Shown piece after piece: positions 55,731 through 64,000 of a stretch of 64,000 nucleotides of DNA. A model generated the notes under the pieces. That model was not told where the DNA came from. It searched no databases and saw only the letters and a list, made by a program, of their open reading frames with translations. The translations under genes were made by a program, and so were the position numbers. The stretch comes from Molanna angustata (Eukaryota > Arthropoda > Insecta > Trichoptera > Molannidae): NCBI GenBank assembly GCA_963576475.1, contig OY754990.1, positions 15,024,206 to 15,088,205 of the forward strand. Reading direction: 5' to 3'. Within the stretch, counting starts at the first letter, position 1; every line of letters begins with the position of its first letter.

Positions 55731-55765
55731 AAATAAAAGTTTTGTAAGCCTATAATGTTATAAGG

Positions 55766-56018
55766 AAGAGATGCAATGTAGACGACATCATCTGCTGTGG
55801 TAGAGATCGAAGGTATCAATGGAGAGATCATGTCGAGAGAATGGGAGACAATCAACTACCTAAAATTGTCTCCAAAGAAGTCCCGGAGGGTCGTAGAGCA
55901 AAGGGGAGACCAGCAAAAAGATGGAGTGACAGCTGGACATCCATATCACAAGAGGCACTCTCCGACTGAAAAAGGCAGGCATTCGGCCTAGAACCAGAGG
56001 GAGAAGAAGGGGAAGATG
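55766..56018 (+). pseudogene. RTE-like LINE C-terminal fragment
   Basis: Words YQWRDHVERMGDNQLPKIVS, KEVPEGRRAKGRPAKRW and SDSWTSISQEALSD lead to a stop, then a GGGAGAAGAAGGGGAAG tail. The subfamily is the same as the tandem array at 36.2-36.8 kb and the fragments at 34.3 and 38.8 kb. The first 40 bases are frameshifted. Confidence 0.75.
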
Positions 56019-56618
56019 TTTTGTATAGAAAACAAAATATCTTTAATCCAATGTTTGCGTATTTGCAATTAAAAACATATATTCGATTTACATACACATT
56101 GGTACAAGTAGTTAAACAAGCCAAAAATTAAATAATATTACTGGCACAGTTCAGGGGTGACATCTGTGCGAGACCCCGTCAACACATTTATAAGCACTGT
56201 TGCTTTCATTGTATACAAATAAATTAATTTCTCAATAGATGGCGTTACAAAAAAGGTTTCTTCGTTACCTCATAGATGGCAACAGTATAATTTCGTATTA
56301 TTCAGGTGAATTTTTTACACATTTTTCAAAAATTACATTGATAAGGGAACTAAATAACAAGGCATAATTGGTGAACGTTGTGCAAGTGCATAAAATGATC
56401 ACGTAAACCAGCCGATGACAGGTCGTAAGCCCTGTAGGTGCCTCGAGTTCCTGGTTCTTCTATAATATCCCAACTTCGTCTCTATTGAGATGTTATTGTC
56501 AGTAAAAATATCTTTTAATATTCAATAATTTGGATTTAAGGGTTTATATCAGTTTGGTACTTATTCTTTAACTATACATACAATAGCTTTTGGCAGTGAA
56601 ATCTCATGTGTAACGTGC
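56019..56618 (+). mobile_element. Helitron-like element 3' part (copy 5) with nested insertion
   Basis: GTATAGAAAACAAAATATC at 56023-56041 resumes after the insertion as AAAATATCTTTTAATATTCA (from 56505) and runs to CATGTGTAACGTGCAACTTG, a decayed hairpin and CTAG end. The 5' part is missing. Confidence 0.6.
56045..56504 (-). mobile_element. Palindromic-family unit with 11-bp target duplication
   Basis: Flanked by AAAATATCTTT at 56034-56044 and 56505-56515. The minus strand runs TCTCAATAGAGACGAAGTTG, CTTACGACCTGTCATCGGCT, GGTAACGAAGAAACC, ACAGATGTCACCCCTGAACT, ACTTGTACCAATGTG, and ends with a second, partial family start (GAATATATGTTTTTAATTGC). It is the best long single-copy version here, about 460 bp. 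Confidence 0.75.
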
Positions 56619-56619
56619 A

Positions 56620-57006
56620 ACTTGTATATTAAACATTTCAAAATTATTCCCTGCTAGAGATGGTATGTTATATTATGTTCATGTTATGTGTAGTTTGGTA
56701 CCCCTGGCCCTGGTCCGCTGGGATAAATTAATATCCCGGTTGAGGCCGTAAAACGGCGCCACCTGGTTGGATCTCCGTGACGGCAATTAAGGTAAACCCG
56801 AGCATGATACGAATACGAAAACACCCGATCGTATCCCGTCCCCGTTTCGGAGTACGAAGGTATAGAATACTGTGGTACCTGTCATATCATTCAGCGACAG
56901 TTGGATGGATCAATTTCATAGCAGGCAAATCATACATTTCGACAGATATTGGGGTACAAAATTAACATTAGCTATTTAAGGCTCAAGTAAATATACTATT
57001 TAAGGC
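56620..57006. other. No recognised feature
   Basis: Includes a GC-richer stretch around 56700-56880 (GGTTGAGGCCGTAAAACGGC, AGCATGATACGAATACGAAA). No motif was assigned. It may be upstream LINE sequence that has decayed. Confidence 0.35.
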
Positions 57007-57385
57007 TCAGAAAGCTCTCATTAAAGTGATTATTAAAAAACCTTTCCATTTCCCGACCATTCAACTATTTAAAGACTTTAACGTACTAACTACACCACAA
57101 CTTTATATTAAACAAATCCTTATTCACTTTAACAATGATAAGAAAAACCATATCACTGCTCAACATTCTCACGATACAAGACACAGACATCAACTAAGCA
57201 CTTCGAAGACAAACACTACATACGGACAAAGACATTATCAATACTTGGCTCCAAAGATCCTAAATTTAGTTGCAAAAGATATAAAGAACATAAATTTAAT
57301 AGTAAATACAAGACTTAAACATACAATACAAACATGGTTATATAACAAAGGGATCAACTATTGTCAGCAAATTCTCAATTCATAA
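57007..57385 (+). pseudogene. LINE reverse transcriptase C-terminus
   Basis: The frame encodes AQKALIKVIIKKPFHFPTIQ, LFKDFNVLTTPQLYIKQILI, NTTYGQRHYQYLAPKILNLV, AKDIKNINLIVNTRLKHTIQ and TWLYNKGINYCQQILNS before the stop at 57385. It matches the minus-strand copy at 12613-13200. The last 25 or so codons are the seed of the adjoining 73-bp array, so the frame's end may be altered by the amplification. Confidence 0.8.
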
Positions 57386-59349
57386 CAACATACATACAAT
57401 ACAAACATGGTTATATAACAAAGGGATCAACTATTGTCAGCAAATTCTCAATTCATAACAACATACATACAATACAAACATGGTTATATAACAAAGGGAT
57501 CAACTATTGTCAGCAAATTCTCAATTCATAACAACATACATACAATACAAACATGGTTATATAACAAAGGGATCAACTATTGTCAGCAAATTCTCAATTC
57601 ATAACAACATACATACAATACAAACATGGTTATATAACAAAGGGATCAACTATTGTCAGCAAATTCTCAATTCATAACAACATACATACAATACAAACAT
57701 GGTTATATAACAAAGGGATCAACTATTGTCAGCAAATTCTCAATTCATAACAACATACATACAATACAAACATGGTTATATAACAAAGGGATCAACTATT
57801 GTCAGCAAATTCTCAATTCATAACAACATACATACAATACAAACATGGTTATATAACAAAGGGATCAACTATTGTCAGCAAATTCTCAATTCATAACAAC
57901 ATACATACAATACAAACATGGTTATATAACAAAGGGATCAACTATTGTCAGCAAATTCTCAATTCATAACAACATACATACAATACAAACATGGTTATAT
58001 AACAAAGGGATCAACTATTGTCAGCAAATTCTCAATTCATAACAACATACATACAATACAAACATGGTTATATAACAAAGGGATCAACTATTGTCAGCAA
58101 ATTCTCAATTCATAACAACATACATACAATACAAACATGGTTATATAACAAAGGGATCAACTATTGTCAGCAAATTCTCAATTCATAACAACATACATAC
58201 AATACAAACATGGTTATATAACAAAGGGATCAACTATTGTCAGCAAATTCTCAATTCATAACAACATACATACAATACAAACATGGTTATATAACAAAGG
58301 GATCAACTATTGTCAGCAAATTCTCAATTCATAACAACATACATACAATACAAACATGGTTATATAACAAAGGGATCAACTATTGTCAGCAAATTCTCAA
58401 TTCATAACAACATACATACAATACAAACATGGTTATATAACAAAGGGATCAACTATTGTCAGCAAATTCTCAATTCATAACAACATACATACAATACAAA
58501 CATGGTTATATAACAAAGGGATCAACTATTGTCAGCAAATTCTCAATTCATAACAACATACATACAATACAAACATGGTTATATAACAAAGGGATCAACT
58601 ATTGTCAGCAAATTCTCAATTCATAACAACATACATACAATACAAACATGGTTATATAACAAAGGGATCAACTATTGTCAGCAAATTCTCAATTCATAAC
58701 AACATACATACAATACAAACATGGTTATATAACAAAGGGATCAACTATTGTCAGCAAATTCTCAATTCATAACAACATACATACAATACAAACATGGTTA
58801 TATAACAAAGGGATCAACTATTGTCAGCAAATTCTCAATTCATAACAACATACATACAATACAAACATGGTTATATAACAAAGGGATCAACTATTGTCAG
58901 CAAATTCTCAATTCATAACAACATACATACAATACAAACATGGTTATATAACAAAGGGATCAACTATTGTCAGCAAATTCTCAATTCATAACAACATACA
59001 TACAATACAAACATGGTTATATAACAAAGGGATCAACTATTGTCAGCAAATTCTCAATTCATAACAACATACATACAATACAAACATGGTTATATAACAA
59101 AGGGATCAACTATTGTCAGCAAATTCTCAATTCATAACAACATACATACAATACAAACATGGTTATATAACAAAGGGATCAACTATTGTCAGCAAATTCT
59201 CAATTCATAACAACATACATACAATACAAACATGGTTATATAACAAAGGGATCAACTATTGTCAGCAAATTCTCAATTCATAACAACATACATACAATAC
59301 AAACATGGTTATATAACAAAGGGATCAACTATTGTCAGCAAATTCTCAA
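57316..59349 (+). repeat. 73-bp minisatellite, ~28 copies
   Basis: The unit is CATAACAACATACATACAAT, ACAAACATGGTTATATAACA, AAGGGATCAACTATTGTCAG, CAAATTCTCAATT, with nearly no variation. It comprises the last codons, the stop and the first 3' UTR bases of the LINE. At 12.7 kb the same segment is single copy. Confidence 0.97.
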
Positions 59350-59575
59350 CATACACGACAAAACTACTAACATAGGACTCAATGAGTGGACCATGGGCTA
59401 CACAATCATTCTGTATAACAGCTTACAATGACTTAGTAATCAATATTATATAACTAGTCTACCACCTCGGAACAGGCCTGGCCTAGTGAGGTGGTCCAAA
59501 CCAAACCAATTTATTTGTTATGTTGCTTATATAAAATGTAAATCTTGGTATATGTAATAAAAAAAAATACTGATG
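59350..59575 (+). mobile_element. 3' UTR of the LINE that seeded the array
   Basis: ACGACAAAACTACTAACATA, CTCAATGAGTGGACCATGGG and ACAATCATTCTGTATAACAG match 12613-12740 in reverse complement. It then contains CCTGGCCTAGTGAGGTGGTC and ends near TATGTAATAAAAAAAAATAC, a probable short poly(A). Confidence 0.75.
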
Positions 59576-59689
59576 TCTTAAGAGGCTATAGTAGACTATA
59601 TAGTATCTTTTGAAAATAAATTCCCCAGTAACCTCAAAAGATACGTAAGTTTATTGAGATGCACTTCATTTGCAAAAATATTCTTCTTC

Positions 59690-60640
59690 AGGAAAAAGAA
59701 GAATATTATTTCTTTCATTTACAGAATAGATGGTATGGACCTTGGAACTGTCGATCATATCAGGGACCTGGGGATAGGTTTTAGTAGTAGTCTTTCTTTC
59801 AACATGCATATTGAAGAGATAGTGGGAAAGGCGATGAGGACTCTAGGCTTTTTATTGCGTCTGGGAACAGACCTTCGAAGTTTGCAGTCGTTCAGATCGT
59901 TTTATGTATCACTGGTTAGACCTCAACTTGAGTACAACACAGTGATATGGTCACCTTATTATGCTATTCACTTCATAGCGATTGAACGAGTGCAGCGCAA
60001 GTTCTTGCGCTTTTTAAATTATAATCTCTCATTTTTGCACAAGTTAGTGAACGGAGCAACGGACTGCATTGAGCTTGTAAGTGCAATCAACTTTCATGTT
60101 CCGAATAGACGGACTAGACAAGCTGTGCTTTTCCATGAGGGAGCCGCTTCCACTAACTATATATTTAACTCTCCAATACCGAGATTACATAGGCTAGGAA
60201 ATGAGCTGTGTGTTGATGCAGATATTTTCGGGGATAGCCTGCCGGTATTCAAAAAAAAAATATTTATAGGTCTTTCCAGAATTCAAATTGAATAGCTAAC
60301 TTTGCAGTTTTCTTTCTTTTCCTTATTCTTTGTTTTTTTTTTGTAATTACCCTATAAATATTTCACAATATGTTATTATAATAATTAATAAATTATTGAT
60401 GTATGTGTTTATTTCTTTGTGTAAAAACATTTTTTTTAATTTTTTTTTATCAATTTATTGTTGTTTCTCTATTTTTTCTATATTCGACCAGTACTGTCTA
60501 ATTTTTAAATGAAATGTATTGTTAATTCTGTTTTTATTTTTCTTTTTAATATATAATTTTGTTAATTAAAAGAAAATATAATTCTATGTAACATGTGAAT
60601 GGCTTATGCCGTGTATTGTGTAAAAAATAAAATAAAATAG
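59690..60640 (+). pseudogene. Jockey/CR1-like LINE, C-terminal 200 residues and 3' UTR
   Basis: The frame ending at 60295 encodes DLGTVDHIRDLGIGFSSSLS, MHIEEIVGKAMRTLGFLLRL, FYVSLVRPQLEYNTVIWSPY, IERVQRKFLRFLNY, INFHVPNRRTRQAVLFHEG, FNSPIPRLHRLGNELC and DIFGDSLPVFKKKIF. It is colinear with residues after the FADD box of the 26.3-29.2 kb ORF2. The first 30 codons (Phe/Lys-rich) look unrelated. The 3' UTR ends TGTGTAAAAAATAAAATAAA at about 60640. Confidence 0.8.
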
Positions 60641-60799
60641 CATACATCGGCATAATCAAGCAATGGAAGAAGAAGTGATTGAGCTAGAGTTATTTTACAA
60701 CAGAATGGAAGGAAATTTTTGGTTTATTAAGTTAATGTAAGGCAAAGAAAATGTTTCACGGACAGTAAGGATGACCGAGATGCTGGATATTTTTGAAAG

Positions 60800-61745
60800 A
60801 AATCCTCTGTCAAACCTGTAGACCGGTAAAAGAAGGAGACCAATGGCGTATTCGCACAAATGACGAGCTGTACGAAATATACCAGGCCCCAAGCATCTCA
60901 ACACATTTAAAACTGCTTAGGTTGAGATGGGCTGGACATGTACAAGCCTAGGTTGGGCCTAGGTTGAGGCTCTAAGGGCCTAGGCAGTAAAGGCGGGGGT
61001 GGGCGGCCGACGCTGTTGTGCCCTCGTCAATTCTGTACTTAGAGAAGAGCAGGACGAACGTCTTCAGTCTCGCTCGGCAGTTACTCGTCAAACTGTGGCG
61101 AATGTTGTTGTGTGGTTCGGGCACACCGCCGGCGCAGACATCCTGTGTTGACAACTAGACGTCAAATCTGACAGGTGATGATTGCGTCGGATGCCCCCGG
61201 TGTTAGCCCGCGGAACCTTCGGACGCCAACACGAGGACCGAGGGGTCGGGGTACAAGCCCCTCCGACTTGAAACGGAGTGTACATAGCGGCCGATTTTGA
61301 GACCAATCGGAGGCCCTGACGTGTGAGGTTGGATTCTCGGGGGCAGTGGTTGAACCCGATGGATGGTGGATATTTTGGTGTTTGTCCGATGTTGCGGCTG
61401 CGTCCGGTGGTGAACAGGGCCAATGGGCTCTATAGCGTCGCCGGCGTGGAAGTGGATCGCGATCTCCCTCGATGGACATGTACAAAGAATTCCAGAATCA
61501 CGCGTCCCCAAAATAAGAGGACAGAATGAGCTGGAGGCAAAAGTTACAGGAGGCCAAGGCTCGATATGGGCTGTAGCGCCATTGGAGAGAGAGGGAGAGT
61601 GCAAAGAAAATAAATTTACTAACATGCGATACCTGTTCATGCCTCGATGAAGACTCCAAGATCTTTTACAATCCTGGTGTAAGGTTGGTTATTGATACAC
61701 AGCAGTGGGAGTTGCCAATTCCTTATAGATAGATGACAGCAGACG
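60800..61745 (+). pseudogene. RTE-like LINE interrupted by a GC-rich insertion
   Basis: The frame contains RPVKEGDQWRIRTNDELYEI, then THLKLLRLRWAGHVQ up to 60945. It resumes in the same frame at 61486 with RIPESRVPKIRGQNELEA, continuing to a stop at about 61650. Removing 60946-61472 and one copy of the 13-bp repeat restores continuity exactly. Downstream codons are decayed and end near a TAAATAAATAAATAAA tail at 61770. Confidence 0.75.
60946..61472. mobile_element. GC-rich 527-bp insertion with 13-bp target duplication
   Basis: Flanked by TGGACATGTACAA at 60933-60945 and 61473-61485. The insert is far richer in GC and CpG than its surroundings (GGCGGGGGTGGGCGGCCGAC, CGAGGACCGAGGGGTCGGGG). 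It starts with a short repeat of CCTAGGTTGGGCCTAGGTTG. It has no poly(A), no inverted ends and no convincing reading frame. The duplication length fits target-primed insertion, for example the GC-rich 5' or middle piece of an R1-group LINE, but identity is unknown. Confidence 0.7.
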
Positions 61746-61789
61746 AGGGCTACCGATTATAATATTAATAAAATAAATAAATAAATAAA

Positions 61790-62440
61790 ACCGCCTATTT
61801 ACACTTGCTGTGCACGAAGAAGAAAAAAAAACTATGATTTGTCAGGGGCAAAGTTAAAGCGCACAGTTATGGATGGATTCGTTTAGAGGAAAATAGCACG
61901 AGTAGATTTATGTATGGCAGGATAGCAATGTATGCAAAACAAAGAGGACTATATCTAATAAATAGGACTTTGTTGCTAGAGTTGGTTTAGTTGAATCCAC
62001 TATCTGCAGAGATGTTCAGGTGATAAATCAAGATAATGTAGGAGACAACCAGACAACAGATGCTGCGATACGGCGAGGAACAGGTGAGGGTATAAAATAA
62101 GGTCAAATAGAAATGATATTAAAGTATGTATGGGTACCGTCTCACGCCAATGTGAGTTGTGTAGTTTGAAACCCTGAATTCAAAATGAATTTGTGTCATG
62201 AATGAAAAATGTATGACAGGCAATAATGAAAATTCTGTAAACAACAAGTAAGACACATACCTCACTTAATTGTTATCGCACTTTAGTTGAACGTAAGATA
62301 TTGTAGTGTTCGGACGTATTATCCTAGTCGAAATGCCATCTTGTGTGATGAAACATGTAAAACTTAACTAGAACTGTGAAGGAACGACCAGATATATCGT
62401 TTTAATGCTGTTTATTTATTCAAAAACTAATAAATTTATA
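61790..62440. other. No recognised feature
   Basis: No motif or shared repeat was noticed. Short frames are unsupported. Confidence 0.35.
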
Positions 62441-62449
62441 TGGGTTTTT

Positions 62450-63065
62450 CGATATTTATTTTTATTTATTTTATTTATTTATTTATTTCGGGAAAACAAA
62501 CAAGATACAATGGTAAAAGAATATACAATAGTTATAATAAATATGGATGATACATTGCATCTCAATTAAATGTTTTCACATATAGTAGGTAATATATATT
62601 TAATCATATTTTTACAGAAAAAAATAGAAAAAAAATTTAGGGTGAAAAAAAATTATAATAAATTGTTACAGAAAAAATAATAATAAATTAAAATTAAAGG
62701 GTGAAAGTGTAAGTGTAAGCGAGACAAATTATGATGAAAGTAGGTAATAAATTTAGGTATGGGTACTATTTACTGAATAATTGTAAAATGTATGATTTGA
62801 AGTCTGCTTGTGATTGATGTATTATATCGAATTGTCTAAAGTATGCATTGTAATTGGAGCAACTCCGCATAATATAATTGTTTTGTGAATAATTTGTGAA
62901 TCGACGGTCGACATAGAACCAAAACTGATTTCTGAAATTGCGTGATGGGCAATAAAAATTTAATTTAGATAGTAGGTAAGGTGAGTCTACATTTTTGTTT
63001 TAAGTAAACGAGAGAGCAGTCAAGTCATATTCGCTTGTAGTTATGCAGAGGGATTCTGTTATTGT
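62450..63065 (-). pseudogene. Jockey/CR1-like LINE 3' end
   Basis: The minus strand encodes LLSKLNFYCPSRNFRNQFWF, YVDRRFTNYSQNNYIMRS, NAYFRQFDIIHQSQADFKSY and LQLFSK before a stop near 62767. These correspond to the INFHVPNRRTRQ...F-SPI-RL region at 60.1 kb, diverged. The 3' UTR ends in TTATTTATTTATTTATTTCG on the plus strand. Confidence 0.7.
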
Positions 63066-63339
63066 ATTAGTTTTTTCACACAGCTATAACTAAATATAAG
63101 TTTGTCTCTTTCACAATCATTATTTGGTGTGAAATATAATTATAATGTGATTGTACTGGAGTAAAATAGAAAATATGTCTGTAGTGTGTGTCTATCTCTT
63201 TCTCACTTAATGCATTCTGTCATGTGTGCTCTTTCTAAGTGTTGTAAGAATTCGTAAAAATGTAGTATTTTTGTAGAGCGTTTTGTTCTTATATAACGTG
63301 TCTATATATAAAATGTCGTTGATGGCAGAGTAAGATTTT

Positions 63340-64000
63340 TTTATTTATTTTTTATTTTATTTTTATTTTTATTTATTTCTATCCAAAAACATAGAGTAGA
63401 TATAAGATACAAAATAATTAAAGGTAATATAAGCTTATTCATACATAGTAGACATACAAAGTAAATATAAGTTATTTCATTGCAATAAATATAATTTCAT
63501 TATTTCACCATTGCTTACATAGTTAAAGCTATCTCTTTTTGTTTGTATCTTTGTTACTAGCCCCCTCACTAGGCATAGCCTGTGCTAAGGTGAGCTACTT
63601 TTATATTGTTGTCTATTGCGTTGTTTATTTATATATACGTTTACATATAATATAAGTAAATGTACATACATACGCTACGCATTCAAGCGTATGCATCCTT
63701 CTTTCTCTCTTTCCAAACTTAATATTTCATTATGAGTCATTAACACACTACAAATATTGTAAAAATAAATTATTTGTTGAAAAAATTTATTGTAATAGTG
63801 CATTTTACATTTTATTTGGTATAATTATTTCCTTCAGGATTTTTTCATCTATTTCACAAACCCATCTTAGTGATAGTTTTTTAAATTCTTTTGCATTTTT
63901 AATGTTTTTAATATTTGTTGGTAAACTATTGAAGAGTTTAGTTGAAAAGTATCTTACGCTACGTTGTCCAAAAGTTGTTTTAATGTATGGTATATTTAAG
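63340..64000 (-). pseudogene. LINE 3' end running off the right edge
   Basis: On the minus strand the frame entering at 64000 gives YIKTTFGQRSVRYFSTKLFN, SLPTNIKNIKNAKEFKKLSL and EIDEKILKEIIIPNKM, with a stop near 63806. The 3' UTR contains TAGCTCACCTTAGCACAGGC and CTAGTGAGGGGGCTAGTAAC and ends in AAATAAATAAAAATAAAAAT. It is the parent family of the insertion at 54784-55203. More of the element should lie beyond the window. Confidence 0.8.

Larger units (their letters stand above)
53950..55765 (-). mobile_element. Helitron-like element (copy 4), split by three nested insertions
   Basis: Three pieces are colinear with 41933-42916: 53950-54075, 54321-54783 and about 55731-55765. Between them are a palindromic-family unit (54076-54320), a LINE 3' end (54784-55203) and a second palindromic unit (55209-55730). 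The 3' end CTAG has decayed to TTAG. The 5' third is lost where an RTE fragment begins. Confidence 0.7.

Noticed and set aside
8774..59349. CRISPR-like arrays
   Set aside because: The repeats are contiguous tandem units without unique spacers, in a eukaryotic transposon-rich context.
61203..61640. 145-codon minus-strand frame across the GC-rich insert
   Set aside because: It crosses the insert boundary into the RTE copy antisense, so it cannot be an original gene of the insert.

Overview
The window is AT-rich, repeat-dense eukaryotic DNA, most likely intergenic DNA of a moth or butterfly (Lepidoptera). The inference rests on content: tRNA-derived SINEs, many truncated non-LTR retrotransposons of several clades (RTE-like, L2/CR1-like, Jockey/CR1-like, R1-like), small Helitron-like elements with internal CA/GT microsatellites, and LINE 3' ends with TAAA-type tails. 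I found no host protein-coding gene, rRNA, functional tRNA, bacterial operon or CRISPR array. Nearly every recognisable reading frame is retrotransposon-derived. Most short open frames elsewhere are chance or repeat-driven and are left out.

Layout. 1-1.4 kb: a perfect (AC)n tract of at least 1.26 kb joined to the flank of a dispersed element that recurs at 33.5, 49.8 and 51.7 kb. 3.2-5.5 kb: an antisense L2-like fragment, then a degenerate tandem repeat split by a LINE tail and by a 1,455-bp DNA transposon with perfect 16-bp terminal inverted repeats. 7.4-10.1 kb: LINE fragments, a SINE, and an RTE-like 3' end whose coding segment is amplified into a 93-bp minisatellite. 11-13.2 kb: a 1-kb Helitron-like element inside an inverted-repeat structure, an R1-like fragment, and a LINE interrupted by a 183-bp RTE tail. 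14.4-16.8 kb: two inverted copies of a small palindromic repeat flank an L2-like fragment and a pentanucleotide array. 17.4-25.8 kb: scattered RTE/L2 fragments, a second Helitron-like copy and a MITE.

25.98-29.66 kb (minus strand) holds the most complete element: a LINE with an intact endonuclease/reverse-transcriptase ORF2 and the C-terminal part of an FP-domain ORF1. 30.34-30.70 kb is a 358-bp element with the layout of a TRIM: two short direct LTRs, a tRNA-Trp primer-binding site and a 4-bp target duplication. 33.6-33.8 kb is a 37-bp perfect inverted repeat enclosing a hammerhead-ribozyme-like core. 34.8-36.8 kb is a mosaic of degenerate tandem arrays, the last built from RTE 3' ends. 37.7-44.6 kb holds LINE 3' ends, two SINE families, another full Helitron-like copy and an 80-bp triplication.

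45.3-47.7 kb is a 37-bp satellite with a 148-bp higher-order pattern. 48.5-52.8 kb contains LINE fragments and an inverted pair of the CA-element family. 53.9-56.6 kb is a nest of Helitron-like, LINE and palindromic elements with readable target duplications. 57.0-59.6 kb is a LINE whose last codons are amplified about 28 times as a 73-bp unit. 59.7-64 kb has more LINE fragments, one RTE copy carrying a 527-bp GC-rich insertion, and a LINE running off the right edge.

Two themes recur. Tandem arrays repeatedly arise from the 3'-terminal coding segments of LINEs. Nested insertions with visible target-site duplications allow a relative insertion order to be read.
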